Positions 1 through 7,802 are shown, counted from the stretch's first letter. The stretch is DNA of 64,000 nucleotides from CAWINX01 sp963702055 (GCA_963702055.1 OY969702.1:2418001-2482000); one strand, 5' to 3'. The notes: generated from the letters alone by a model not told the origin. Translations and numbers: made by a program.

Positions 1-2
1 GC

Positions 3-1097
3 GAGCGGACCGGCCTCGTCATCGACCCCTACTTCTCGGCGACCAAGATCGAGTGGCTGCTGCGCAACGCCGAGGGGATGGAGAGGGCGGTCTTCGGCAC
101 CGTCGACTCCTGGTTGCTCTTCAAGCTGACCGGCCGCCACGCCACCGACTACTCCAACGCCTCGCGGACGATGCTCTTCGACATCCGTCGCCTGGCCTGG
201 GACGAGGAGCTGTGCGCGATGCTCGGCGTCGACCCGGCGCGGCTGCCGGAGCCGCTTCCCTCCGCCCACGTCTACGGCACCACCGCGGAGTTCGGCGGCG
301 AGGTGCCGGTGGCGGGAATCGCCGGCGACCAGCAGGCGGCCCTGTTCGGGCAGGCCTGCCACCACGCCGGGATGGCGAAGAACACCTACGGGACCGGCAG
401 CTTCGTCCTGCTCAACACCGGCGCGGTCGCCCCCGAGCCGGGCGAGGGCTTGCTGACCACCGTCGCCTGGGGCCTGGAGGAGGAAACCGCCTACGCGCTG
501 GAGGCCTCGATCTTCGTCACCGGCGCCGCGGTGCAATGGCTGCGCGACGGGCTGGGGATCATCGAGTCCGCCGCCCAGACGGAGGCGATGGCCGCCTCGC
601 TGGAGGGCAACGACGGCGTCTACTTCGTCCCGGCGCTGACCGGGCTCGGCTCGCCGCAGTGGGACCCCTACGCGCGGGGGACGATCGTCGGGTTGACGCG
701 AGGGACGCGGCGCGAGCACCTGGCGCGCGCCGCGCTGGAGGGGATCGCCTACGAGACGATCGATGCGGTGCGCGCACAAGAGGCCGCGGCCGGTGAGCGC
801 CTCGAGGTGCTGAAGGCCGACGGCGGGGCGGTCGCCAACCGCTGGCTGATGCAGTTCCAGGCTGACGTGCTGGGGGCGCCGGTGGTCGTGCCGGAGATCG
901 CCGAGACGACCGCGCTGGGCGCCGCCTACCTGGCCGGGATCGCGACCGGCCGCTGGACCCGCGAGCAGGTGGGGGAGATGTGGCGGGAGGCGGCGCGCTA
1001 TGAGCCGGCGATGAGCCCCGACGAGCGCGAGGCCCTACTGGCGCAGTGGCGCCGCGCGGTCGAGCGCTCCCGCGGCTGGGCCGCCCCGGCGGTGTAA
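3..1097 (+). CDS. glpK: glycerol kinase, C-terminal part (5' end outside window)
   Basis: FGGY-family glycerol kinase, which phosphorylates glycerol to glycerol-3-phosphate in the cytoplasm with ATP. The frame is open from base 3 with no start, so the N-terminus lies before the window; about 364 of the usual ~500 residues are present. Visible family signatures are the opening DPYFSAT segment, the nucleotide-pocket stretch GDQQAALFGQ, GTGSFVLLNTG, and the C-terminal GGAVANRWLMQ followed by ETTALGAAYLAG. No frameshift is seen. The stop codon lies inside the left arm of a palindromic repeat (1091-1135). A lysophospholipid acyltransferase follows 127 bp downstream on the same strand, which fits glycerolipid supply, although the repeat may separate the transcripts. 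Confidence 0.95.
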   Translation, partial: ERTGLVIDPYFSATKIEWLLRNAEGMERAVFGTVDSWLLFKLTGRHATDYSNASRTMLFDIRRLAWDEELCAMLGVDPARLPEPLPSAHVYGTTAEFGGEVPVAGIAGDQQAALFGQACHHAGMAKNTYGTGSFVLLNTGAVAPEPGEGLLTTVAWGLEEETAYALEASIFVTGAAVQWLRDGLGIIESAAQTEAMAASLEGNDGVYFVPALTGLGSPQWDPYARGTIVGLTRGTRREHLARAALEGIAYETIDAVRAQEAAAGERLEVLKADGGAVANRWLMQFQADVLGAPVVVPEIAETTALGAAYLAGIATGRWTREQVGEMWREAARYEPAMSPDEREALLAQWRRAVERSRGWAAPAV

Positions 1098-1135
1098 CGC
1101 GTAGGTCCTCCAATAGAGGGCCAACGCGTTACACC
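1091..1135. repeat. palindromic repeat, family 1, copy 1
   Basis: Perfect 12-bp inverted repeat: GGTGTAACGCGT at 1091-1102 and its complement at 1124-1135, with a 21-bp centre containing AATAGAGGG. It overlaps the glpK stop codon. The same arms recur at 3837, 5343 and 5415. The hairpin could end glpK transcription, but it has no T-tract. Confidence 0.85.
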
Positions 1136-1224
1136 GTGCACTGGCGAGGCGGCAATAGGTTGCGTAACCGCCTCGCGGAGTGGGGGTAGGCACATCGACG
1201 GCCGCCTCGGCGGCCGCGTTGCTA

Positions 1225-1956
1225 ATGGTGGAGATGAAGCCACAGGTCTACAAGGACCCGCGTCCCGCGGAGTACTTCGACCAGTTCCATCGCTCGGCGC
1301 GCAAGGGGGTTGGCTGGACCTATCCCTTCGTCCGCATCCTCGTGACGCTGCCGACGATCGGGATCTACCGACTGCGGGCGATCGGGGTCAAGAACGTGCC
1401 CCGCTCCGGGCCGGTCCTGCTCGCCCCCAACCACTTCAGCCAGATGGACCACTTCTTCACCGGCGCCTACCTGCGCCGCCACGTCCGCTTCATGGCCAAA
1501 TCGCAGATGTTCGGCCCGCCCGTCCTCACCTACATCTTCAAGCACGGCGGCGTCTTCCCGGTCCGCCGCGGCTACAGCGACGAGGAGGCGTTCGAGACCG
1601 CCTTCACGATCCTCGACCAGGGCGGGATGGTCCTCGTCTACGCGGAGGGCGGGCGCTCGCGCAGCGCCAAGATGGGCGAGGCCAAGCCGGGGATCGGCCG
1701 GATTGCCCTGGAGAAGGGCATCCCCGTCGTCCCGGTGACGATCCACGGCTCGGCCGCGGTGCGCAAATGGAAGAAGCTGCGCTTCCCCAAGGTGACCATC
1801 CAGTACGGCGAGCCGCTCACCTTCTCGGTCGAGCCCGATGCCGGCAAGGAGCGCCAGCAGGAGGTCGCTCAGCAGATCTTCGAGCGGGTCAAGGCGATGT
1901 ACGGGCGGCTGGAGCGGGAGGGACGACGGGCCGTCCGCCGCGAAGGCCGTAAATAA
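1225..1956 (+). CDS. 1-acyl-sn-glycerol-3-phosphate acyltransferase family (PlsC-like)
   Basis: Lysophospholipid acyltransferase-family enzyme, expected to acylate lysophosphatidic acid or a related lysolipid at the inner membrane face. The catalytic HX4D motif is seen as NHFSQMD near residue 70, and the substrate-binding EGGRSRS motif lies about 65 residues later, followed by the IPVVPV block. At ~243 residues it matches the family's usual length. The frame opens at a GTG at 1180, but the first 15 codons are Ala/Ser/Thr-rich and unlike the family, so the ATG at 1225 (MVEMKP) or 1234 is preferred. It converges on the MBL-fold gene with a palindromic repeat between the two stops. The substrate cannot be read from sequence. 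Confidence 0.85.
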   Translation: MVEMKPQVYKDPRPAEYFDQFHRSARKGVGWTYPFVRILVTLPTIGIYRLRAIGVKNVPRSGPVLLAPNHFSQMDHFFTGAYLRRHVRFMAKSQMFGPPVLTYIFKHGGVFPVRRGYSDEEAFETAFTILDQGGMVLVYAEGGRSRSAKMGEAKPGIGRIALEKGIPVVPVTIHGSAAVRKWKKLRFPKVTIQYGEPLTFSVEPDAGKERQQEVAQQIFERVKAMYGRLEREGRRAVRREGRK

Positions 1957-2017
1957 CCGTTCCGCTGTTCTTTTCCCCCTCTATGTCCGGCAAAGGAACA
2001 GCGGAGGGGGGCGGTTA
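1954..2017. repeat. palindromic repeat, family 2, copy 1 (between convergent genes)
   Basis: CCGCTGTTC at 1962-1970 pairs with GAACAGCGG at 1996-2004; outer arms TAACC (1954-1958) and GGTTA (2013-2017) contain the stop codons of the two convergent genes. Read on the minus strand, its ~45-bp core closely matches the copies at 49866 and 59408. Its position suits a bidirectional terminator. Confidence 0.8.
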
Positions 2018-2926
2018 TTCGTAGCGCGCTTCGAGCCGCTCGTAGAAGGCGGGGTCGTGCCCCGGCGTGATCACCACGTCGGGGAACTGGCGGTGGAGCA
2101 TCTTCAACTCCTGGAGCGAGCGGCGGTAGTTGTGCGCGTCGAAGGGTCGGGGCGGCAGCGGCGCGTCGCCGGTGAGCTGAGCCAGGGTGTAGACGACGTC
2201 GCCGCCGATCACGAAATCGCGCTCGCGCAGGTGGGCGATTACGCACATGTGCCCGGCGCTGTGGCCGGGGGTGTAGGCGAGCCGGACCGAGCCGTCGCCG
2301 AAGAGGTCGAAGGTGCGGGCGAAGCTCGCGTAGGAGTCGATCCCGCCGCGGTCGAAGTCGACCGTCCGGTAGTCGAAGGCGTAGTCGATGTGGGCGCGGC
2401 GGTAGCCGTTGAGGAGCGGCCGGGAACCGCTGGTCGCCTCCTCCCACTCGGCCTCGCTGACCACGAAGGTCGACTGCGGAAACTCCGAGATCCCCGAGCT
2501 GTGGTCGCTGTGCAGGTGGGTCATCACGACGATCGGGATCTCGCCTGGGTCGAGGCCCTTGGCGCGCAGCTGCGCGGAGACATCCTCCCCCGGCCCCAGG
2601 GTCGGCTTGCCGAAGCGCGCTCCGAGCTTGCCGAAGTTCCCCCGCGGGTCGGTGGCGATCGAGGGGTGCAGGCCGGTGTCGACGAGGATCGCCCCGGCGC
2701 TGGGGTGGCGGATCAGGAAGGTCGGGCAGGGGATGGTCCTGACCGGCTTGCCGGAGAGCATCGCCCGAGCCATCTTCAGGTCGAGGAAGCGTCCCCCCGG
2801 GCTCTCCATCAGCGGCACCGGGAACTCGCAATGGCCGGCGACCATCGGCTCGACGGTGACCGTCGCCCCCGGGGTGCCGCCGGCCAGCGGCTCGTGCAGC
2901 GGTTTCGCCTCGACGTGGATCTTCAT
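2015..2926 (-). CDS. MBL-fold metallohydrolase (N-acyl-homoserine-lactonase-like)
   Basis: Metallo-beta-lactamase-fold hydrolase of 303 residues. The metal-binding motif is complete: THLHSDHSSG in the middle, the second histidine in GHSAGHMCV, and the aspartate in GGDVVYT. The N-terminal half, with a PCPTFLIRHP-type strand before the HxHxDH motif, resembles the AttM/AhlD lactonase subgroup. There is no signal peptide, so it is probably cytoplasmic. Related proteins open lactones, hydrolyse thioesters or carry other activities, so the substrate is left open. It starts at an ATG 46 bp from the divergent SDR gene, and its stop lies in the repeat shared with the PlsC-like gene. Confidence 0.85.
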   Translation of the reverse strand: MKIHVEAKPLHEPLAGGTPGATVTVEPMVAGHCEFPVPLMESPGGRFLDLKMARAMLSGKPVRTIPCPTFLIRHPSAGAILVDTGLHPSIATDPRGNFGKLGARFGKPTLGPGEDVSAQLRAKGLDPGEIPIVVMTHLHSDHSSGISEFPQSTFVVSEAEWEEATSGSRPLLNGYRRAHIDYAFDYRTVDFDRGGIDSYASFARTFDLFGDGSVRLAYTPGHSAGHMCVIAHLRERDFVIGGDVVYTLAQLTGDAPLPPRPFDAHNYRRSLQELKMLHRQFPDVVITPGHDPAFYERLEARYE

Positions 2927-2972
2927 CCCCGCTCACATTACGGCGAAGCGGGCGTCTATAGGCTGCGCGGCG

Positions 2973-3833
2973 ATGGCTGAAAGCCCGCATTCGCGCATCT
3001 TCGCCCCGGGCCTACTGGACGGGCATGTCTGCGTCGTCTCCGGCGCCGGCAGCGGCCTCGGGCGCGAGACCGCGCTGGAGCTGATCCGCCTCGGGGCGAC
3101 GGTGATCGGCTGCGGGCGGCGCGAGGAGCCGCTGGCCGAGACCGCGGCCCTGGCGGCCGGGCTGTCCGGCTCCTTCGAGCGCGAGGCGATGGACATCCGC
3201 GAGGAGGAGGCGGTCGAGCGCCTCTTCGACGGCGCCCTGGACCGCCACGAGCGGATCGACGTGCTGGTCAACAACGCCGGTGGGCAGTTCCTCGCCCCGG
3301 CCGAGACGATCACCCCGAAAGGCTTCCGCACCGTGATCGACCTCAACGTGCAGGGGACCTGGCTGATGACCCACGCCGCCGCGACCAAGGCCTTCATCCC
3401 CCAGGGGAGCGGCAAGGTGCTGAGCGTCACCCTCTCCCCCCACAACGGAATGCCGGGGATGGTCCACTCCGGCGCCGCCCGCGCCGCGGTCGAGAACATG
3501 ATGCGCACCCTGGCGGTCGAGTGGGCCCGCTTCGGGATCAAGACCTGCGCCCTCGCCGCCGGCCAGTTCGCGACCGAGACGCTGCTGACCAAGTACCCCC
3601 AGGTGGTGGTCGACAACCTCGAGCGCTCGATCCCGATCGGCCGCGCCGGGCGCTCGGAGGAATTCGCCTGGCTGGTCGCCTACCTCGCCTCGCCGGCGGG
3701 GGACTTCTTCTCCGGCACGACGATCACGATCGACGGCGCCCGCGACAACTGGGCCGGCCCCTGGCCTCCCGAGGCGATCGCCGACAAGGCCGGCAAGCCG
3801 GTCGCCGAGGAGCGGCGTCCGGAGCCAAACTGA
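2973..3833 (+). CDS. SDR-family oxidoreductase resembling trans-2-enoyl-CoA reductase (PECR-like)
   Basis: Short-chain dehydrogenase/reductase with a Rossmann cofactor motif GAGSGLGRE near residue 28 and the NNAGG motif near residue 100. The usual YxxxK catalytic pair is absent; the equivalent region reads HSGAARAAVENM. That wording matches the peroxisomal trans-2-enoyl-CoA reductase/dienoyl-CoA reductase branch rather than FabG. An acyl-CoA reductase role is therefore likely, with NADPH the usual cofactor of that branch. The start is the ATG at 2973 (MAESPH), giving 286 residues; the open frame upstream is antisense to the MBL gene. It converges on the Ddn-like gene with a family-1 repeat between. 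Confidence 0.85.
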   Translation: MAESPHSRIFAPGLLDGHVCVVSGAGSGLGRETALELIRLGATVIGCGRREEPLAETAALAAGLSGSFEREAMDIREEEAVERLFDGALDRHERIDVLVNNAGGQFLAPAETITPKGFRTVIDLNVQGTWLMTHAAATKAFIPQGSGKVLSVTLSPHNGMPGMVHSGAARAAVENMMRTLAVEWARFGIKTCALAAGQFATETLLTKYPQVVVDNLERSIPIGRAGRSEEFAWLVAYLASPAGDFFSGTTITIDGARDNWAGPWPPEAIADKAGKPVAEERRPEPN

Positions 3834-3836
3834 CCG

Positions 3837-3883
3837 CGGTGCAACGCGTTTGCCCCCTTATGGGTGGACTATGCGTTGCACCG
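3837..3883. repeat. palindromic repeat, family 1, copy 2
   Basis: CGGTGCAACGCGT at 3837-3849 pairs with ATGCGTTGCACCG at 3871-3883, with one mismatch over 13 bp. The centre contains CCCCCTTAT. It lies between the stops of two convergent genes (3833 and 3892), the placement expected of a bidirectional terminator. Confidence 0.85.
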
Positions 3884-3891
3884 TGTCGCCG

Positions 3892-4371
3892 CTAGCGCGG
3901 TTCGAGGATGACCAGCGGAATCTCGCGGTCGGTGCGGGCGATGTAGTCCTTATAGCCGGGGTAGGCCGCGATCGCCTTCGGCCAGAGGCGCTCGCGCTCC
4001 TCCGGGGTGGCGACGCGGGCGTGGACGGCGCGGTGTTCGGAGCCGATCTGCACCGTCGTGTCGGGGTTGGCCATCAGGTTGTGGTACCAGGCCGGGTGCT
4101 TGGGGAAGCCGCCTTTGGAGGCGACGATGACGACGTTCTCGCCGTCGCGGACGTAGAGCAGGGGAGAGGTGCGCTTGGTCCCGCTTTTTGCCCCGACGTG
4201 GTCGAGCAGCAGGATCGTCGGCATGCCGGGGGCGGTGTGACCGATCCGCCCCCCGGTCGCCTTGTAGACGAGCGTGTGGAGGCCCATGAAGCGACGGAGG
4301 ACAGGCCAGATCCTGTCCGCTACGTCGAGGTAGCGGGGCGTCGACCCGCCCTCCGTCGCCTGGGTGCTCAG
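3892..4371 (-). CDS. nitroreductase/deazaflavin (F420)-dependent oxidoreductase, Ddn-like
   Basis: Small split-barrel protein of the actinobacterial Ddn (Rv3547-like) family, which uses reduced cofactor F420 to reduce quinones or other acceptors. The family signature is clear: GAKSGTKRTSPLLY, then VIVASKGG and HPAWYHNL, ending with EIPLVILEPR. It is co-directional with and overlaps the upstream fabG-like gene. No ATG or GTG lies in frame near the expected N-terminus. The best candidate is a CTG at 4371 that overlaps the upstream TGA as CTGA; the first in-frame ATG (at MGLHTL) would remove the N-terminal helix. The start is therefore uncertain, the family is not. Confidence 0.8.
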   Translation of the reverse strand: MSTQATEGGSTPRYLDVADRIWPVLRRFMGLHTLVYKATGGRIGHTAPGMPTILLLDHVGAKSGTKRTSPLLYVRDGENVVIVASKGGFPKHPAWYHNLMANPDTTVQIGSEHRAVHARVATPEERERLWPKAIAAYPGYKDYIARTDREIPLVILEPR

Positions 4372-5198
4372 GTGTACATCCCTCCGAACTGGCCGCCTGT
4401 GACGTTGAGGATCTGCCCGTGCACGTAGTTGGCGTGCGGGGAGCAGAGGAAGAGAACCGGGCCGGCCGCCTCTTCGGGTTGGGCCGGACGGCCGAGCGGG
4501 ATGATCGCCGAGGCCATCGCCCGCATCTGCTCGGGGATGCCGAGCTCGATCTTCTCGCCGCTCGGGGAGGTCATCTCGCCGCCGGCCTCCTTGGCCGCGG
4601 TGAGGCGCGTCTCGACGAAGCCGAAGGCGACGGCGTTGACGTTGACCTTGAACTGGCCCCACTCCTTGGCGAGGGTTTTGGTCAGGCCGACGACGCCCGC
4701 CTTGGCCGCCGAGTAGTTGGCCTGGCCGGCGTTGCCCATCGTCCCGGAGATCGAGGAGACGTTGACGATCTTGCGGAAGATCTCCTTGCCCTCGCCGCGT
4801 TCCGCCTTGGCGGCCTCGCGCCAGTGCGGGGCGAGCGCCCGGGTGATCCGGAAGGGGACGATCGTGTGGATGTCGAGCATCGCCTGGAACTGCTCGTCGG
4901 TCATCCGGTGGACGACGCCGTCCCAGGTGTAGCCGGCGTTGTTGACGACGATGTCGACCGCGCCGAAGGCGTCGATCCCGGCGGCGACCAGCTTGTCGGC
5001 GGCGTCGGGCTTGGTCAGGTCGCCCGCGTGGACGGCGGTCTCGCCGTCGATCTCACCGGCCGCCTGTTCGGCGACGTCGGCATCGAGGTCGTTGATCAGC
5101 ACCTTGGCGCCCTCGGCCGCGAACAGCTCCGCCGTCGCCCGGCCGATTCCGCGCGCCGAACCAGTGACGATCGCCGCTTTCCCTTCGAGAAGTCCCAT
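4368..5198 (-). CDS. SDR-family 3-oxoacyl reductase (FabG-like)
   Basis: Classical short-chain dehydrogenase of 276 residues, likely an NADPH-dependent 3-oxoacyl-ACP or 3-oxoacyl-CoA reductase. The cofactor motif TGSARGIG lies at about residue 12, NNAGYT near residue 90, the catalytic serine in NVSSISG and the catalytic YSAAK about 14 residues further. The C-terminus ends in the GGQFGG type common in FabG. The ATG at 5198 has AGAAGGAG about 12 bp upstream. It is the first gene of a two-gene operon with the F420-type reductase, and a TTGACTGGCCAGTC palindrome lies about 70 bp upstream in its promoter region. Confidence 0.88.
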   Translation of the reverse strand: MGLLEGKAAIVTGSARGIGRATAELFAAEGAKVLINDLDADVAEQAAGEIDGETAVHAGDLTKPDAADKLVAAGIDAFGAVDIVVNNAGYTWDGVVHRMTDEQFQAMLDIHTIVPFRITRALAPHWREAAKAERGEGKEIFRKIVNVSSISGTMGNAGQANYSAAKAGVVGLTKTLAKEWGQFKVNVNAVAFGFVETRLTAAKEAGGEMTSPSGEKIELGIPEQMRAMASAIIPLGRPAQPEEAAGPVLFLCSPHANYVHGQILNVTGGQFGGMYT

Positions 5199-5267
5199 CA
5201 GTCTGCGTTCTCCTTCTGGATTCGGAAAATTCGGCTCGGGAGGCTATAGGGAACGGCGCGACACTGG

Positions 5268-5283
5268 TTGACTGGCCAGTCGG
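5268..5283. promoter_or_regulatory. TetR-type operator candidate (site 1)
   Basis: TTGACTGGCCAGTCGG has a 12-bp perfect palindromic core, GACTGGCCAGTC. It lies upstream of the -10-like CCTATAG of the fabG-like operon. Closely related palindromes occur at 20565 (before the Nit2/TetR operon) and 41296 (before an aldehyde dehydrogenase). Confidence 0.55.
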
Positions 5284-5342
5284 ATGACCGTCCTTCGACA
5301 CAGTGGCTCTCGGCACACTGCTGGCCGACACGACCCTTGCTC

Positions 5343-5387
5343 GGTGTAACGCGTTGGCGTCCCCACAGGCCACCAACGCGTTACACC
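5343..5387. repeat. palindromic repeat, family 1, copy 3 (longest arms)
   Basis: Perfect 15-bp inverted repeat: GGTGTAACGCGTTGG at 5343-5357 and its complement at 5373-5387, with a 15-bp centre. It lies 27 bp from copy 4 in the same intergenic region. Confidence 0.9.
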
Positions 5388-5414
5388 ATTTGAGTGACCG
5401 CGTCCCTCCCCGAC

Positions 5415-5461
5415 CGGTGCAACGCGTTGGAGTTCTGTCAGCCCACTTACGCGTTACACCG
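5415..5461. repeat. palindromic repeat, family 1, copy 4
   Basis: CGGTGCAACGCGT at 5415-5427 pairs with ACGCGTTACACCG at 5449-5461 with one mismatch. It lies downstream of the minus-strand GNAT gene (stop at 5529), about 70 bp away. Confidence 0.85.
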
Positions 5462-5528
5462 ACGGTCGACCGAGGCCTGGCGACGGCCGTGCGTGGCGAC
5501 GACCGATGCGTGGCGACGACGCAACCAC

Positions 5529-6326
5529 CTAGCGTTGGGACGGCGGCGGCGACATCAGCAGGCGGTAGTCGAAGAGCGGGCGGAAGCCCATCGCCTCGTA
5601 GATCGACCTGCCCATCGGCGAGGCCTGGAGCGAGGCGAGGTCGGCGCCGAGGTCGAAGCCGGCGTTCGTAACCGCCGCGGTCACCGCGCGGCCGATTCCT
5701 CGGCCTCGCGCCTGCTTGAGGTTTCCGACCCAGTAGATGCCGGCGACACCGCCGCTGACGATCGTCATCGCGATGCCCACCGGCTCGCCGTCGAGCTCGG
5801 CGATGAAGGCGACGACGTTGTCGGCGAGCAGGCCCTCGCGGCCGTCGTAGTGCTCGAAGATCTCGGGTGGGAAGCCGATATCGGCATAGGACGTGGCAGC
5901 GATTCGCCAGTAGGTCGGCGCGTCCTCGCCGGAGTCCAGCCTGCGCAGCTCGACCCCCGGCGCCGGTGCCACCGCCTCCGGCCGTCGTTCCAGGATCATC
6001 TCCGGCATCGCGTAGACCTGCTGCAACCCGGCCGCGGAGGCGGCGGCGGCCAGATCGGTGTCCTCCGCCTCCTCGCCGCGCACCCAGAGGCTGAAGCCGC
6101 GCCCCCGTTCGGCGAAGAACTCGCGGGCCCGGGCGACGACCTCGGCCCCCTCGACGCCGTCGTCGGTCCTGAACGCGGCGTTGGAGATCACCGGGTTATC
6201 CGGCGTCCCGGCGCCGAAAAGCCACCCGGGTTTCGCCTCCAGCTCGGCGCCGGAGTCGAACTCGAACAGCTGCCGCGAGGACTCGACCAGGTTGAGGTGG
6301 GCGCGCCCGGCCGGCGAATCAGCCAA
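5529..6326 (-). CDS. GNAT-family N-acetyltransferase
   Basis: Acetyl-CoA-dependent N-acyltransferase of about 265 residues. The acetyl-CoA pyrophosphate loop is seen as ARGRGIGRAV in the C-terminal third, preceded by the beta-strand GIYWVGNL and followed by the typical AMGFRPLFDYRLL ending. The N-terminal ~120 residues contain a diverged second GNAT-like lobe. The start is taken as a TTG at 6326, which overlaps the stop of the upstream VOC gene by 8 bp; the open frame beyond it is antisense-type sequence inside the VOC gene. It is the last gene of an ABM-VOC-GNAT operon. The substrate is unknown. Confidence 0.8.
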   Translation of the reverse strand: MADSPAGRAHLNLVESSRQLFEFDSGAELEAKPGWLFGAGTPDNPVISNAAFRTDDGVEGAEVVARAREFFAERGRGFSLWVRGEEAEDTDLAAAASAAGLQQVYAMPEMILERRPEAVAPAPGVELRRLDSGEDAPTYWRIAATSYADIGFPPEIFEHYDGREGLLADNVVAFIAELDGEPVGIAMTIVSGGVAGIYWVGNLKQARGRGIGRAVTAAVTNAGFDLGADLASLQASPMGRSIYEAMGFRPLFDYRLLMSPPPSQR

Positions 6327-6738
6327 GCCGCACTCCGCCGTCCTCGGTGATCGTCCAGTGGGGGTTGTGGGCGACCTCCCAGGGGTGGCCGGCCGGGTCG
6401 ACGAAAACGCCGCTGTAGCCGCCCCAGAAGGTCTCGGCCGGCTCGCGCCCAATCGTCGCCCCCGCCGCGCGCGCCTCCTCGATCAGCGCGTCGACCTCCT
6501 CCGGCGACCCCAGGTTGAGCGCCAGCGTCACGCCGCCCCAGCCGCCGCCGTCGACGACTGTGCTGTCCTCGGCGAGCCTGGCCCGGTCCCAGAGGGCGAC
6601 GATCATCTCGCCGGCCTGGAAGAAGATGACGTCGTCACCGGGCTCGGCGCCAGTCCGCCAACCCAGCGCCTCGTAGAACGCCCGCGCCTCGGCGAGGTCG
6701 TCGACGCCGAGGGTGATCAGGCTGACCCGCTGCTTCAC
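6319..6738 (-). CDS. VOC-family (glyoxalase/bleomycin-resistance-like) protein
   Basis: Vicinal-oxygen-chelate-fold protein of 139 residues. It shows the N-terminal LGVDDLAEARAFYEALGW motif and the C-terminal FVDPAGHPWEVAHNP motif of glyoxalase-like proteins. Such proteins range from metal-dependent lyases to drug-binding proteins, and the activity cannot be read here. It starts with a GTG that overlaps the TGA of the upstream ABM-type gene as GTGA, so the two are probably translationally coupled. Confidence 0.85.
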   Translation of the reverse strand: MKQRVSLITLGVDDLAEARAFYEALGWRTGAEPGDDVIFFQAGEMIVALWDRARLAEDSTVVDGGGWGGVTLALNLGSPEEVDALIEEARAAGATIGREPAETFWGGYSGVFVDPAGHPWEVAHNPHWTITEDGGVRLG

Positions 6739-7043
6739 TCCATCGAGCGCTCGTCGATGACCTCGAAGATGCCGTCGGCGCCGACCGACTCGACGAACTC
6801 GTCGGCCGCCGCGCGGCGCCGCTCGTACTCCTGGCCGCCCTCCTGCTGGCCGGCGCGAAGCTCCTCGAGGCTGCCGTCAAAGAAGCCGAAGGTGATCACC
6901 TCGTTCTCGTCGGCGACGTTGCGGACGGCGTAGAAGCGCTTCCAACCGGGCGGCGCCTCCATGTCTTCTCCGGGCATGAAGGCGGCTTTGAAGTCCTCCA
7001 TCGCACCGGGCTTCAATTTGCGAACGGTCAACGCGCAGAGCAT
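6735..7043 (-). CDS. ABM/dimeric alpha-beta barrel domain protein
   Basis: Protein of 102 residues resembling the antibiotic-biosynthesis-monooxygenase/stress-responsive dimeric alpha-beta barrel fold: strand MLCALTVRKLKPG, a helix, strand WKRFYAVRNV, strand VITFGFFDG, then a long helix. The ATG at 7043 is well supported by GAGGAGACGC just upstream. It is the first gene of the ABM-VOC-GNAT operon and is divergent from the GAP-family membrane gene. Such proteins can be small monooxygenases or simple stress proteins; no active-site residues can be assigned. Confidence 0.65.
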   Translation of the reverse strand: MLCALTVRKLKPGAMEDFKAAFMPGEDMEAPPGWKRFYAVRNVADENEVITFGFFDGSLEELRAGQQEGGQEYERRRAAADEFVESVGADGIFEVIDERSME

Positions 7044-7097
7044 CGCGTCTCCTCTCGTCGGGGTGACCCAGGTTAGAGTCCGCCCGGGTTCTACGCC

Positions 7098-7802
7098 ATG
7101 AGCAGCGACCTGACAAGCATCATCTTGCTCTCGCTGCTGGCGATGTTCAACCCGACCCTGCTCGCGGCGGTGACGGTGATGATGCTGATGCCGAACACGA
7201 AGCGGCTGATGTTCGGCTACCTGCTCGGCGCCTACGTGACCAGCATCAGCCTCGGCCTGCTGATCGTCTTCTCCCTCAACGACTCCAGCTCGACCAGCAC
7301 GGCGAAGAGCACCCTCAGCCCCAGCGAGGACATCGTCGTCGGCCTGCTCCTCCTGCTCGTCGCCTTCGTGCTGGGGACGGGCCGCGACGCGCCGATCCAG
7401 AACCGGCGGCAGCGACGCAAAGCGGCGAAGGAGGCCAACGGGGAGGCGAAGGTGCCCCTGCCACAGCGGATGCTGGGACGAGGCTCGGCCCGGGCCACCT
7501 TTGCGGTCGGCGTCGTCCTCACCTTTCCCGGCGTCTCCTACCTGACTGCGCTCAACCACATGGCGAAGCTGGACGCCGGGACGGTGCCGACCGTCTTCCT
7601 CGTCGTTGGCTTCTGCCTCGCGCAGATGATGCTGCTCGAGCTGCCGCTGCTGGGCTACGCCTTCGCGCCGGAGTGGACCGAGGACGCGGTACATCGCTTC
7701 CGGGCCTGGCTCGGTCGCAGCGGCCGCAAGGCCGGGATCATCGGTGCCGGCGTGCTCGGTGTCCTGCTGGTGATCAGGGGCCTCGTCACTCTGCTGACTT
7801 AG
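7098..7802 (+). CDS. GAP-family membrane protein
   Basis: Integral membrane protein of 234 residues with about six predicted transmembrane segments. It resembles the actinobacterial GAP (GPL-addressing protein/Sap) family, whose mycobacterial members help move glycopeptidolipids to the surface. It begins with a hydrophobic helix, has a charged cytoplasmic loop (RRQRRKAAKEA) near residue 110, and resumes membrane helices at ATFAVGVVLTFPG. The start ATG lies 54 bp from the divergent ABM gene. Its end overlaps the convergent sixA-like gene by 17 bp. The cargo is unknown. Confidence 0.75.
   Translation: MSSDLTSIILLSLLAMFNPTLLAAVTVMMLMPNTKRLMFGYLLGAYVTSISLGLLIVFSLNDSSSTSTAKSTLSPSEDIVVGLLLLLVAFVLGTGRDAPIQNRRQRRKAAKEANGEAKVPLPQRMLGRGSARATFAVGVVLTFPGVSYLTALNHMAKLDAGTVPTVFLVVGFCLAQMMLLELPLLGYAFAPEWTEDAVHRFRAWLGRSGRKAGIIGAGVLGVLLVIRGLVTLLT

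Larger units (their letters stand above)
5199..5528. other. 330-bp intergenic region: regulatory palindrome plus two family-1 repeats
   Basis: No gene is seen. From left to right it holds the fabG-side leader and promoter (on the minus strand CCTATAG at about 5243-5249), a 16-bp TetR-type palindrome at 5268-5283, and two palindromic repeats at 5343-5387 and 5415-5461. The last ~65 bp before the GNAT stop contain repeated GGCGACG triplets with no visible function. Confidence 0.7.
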
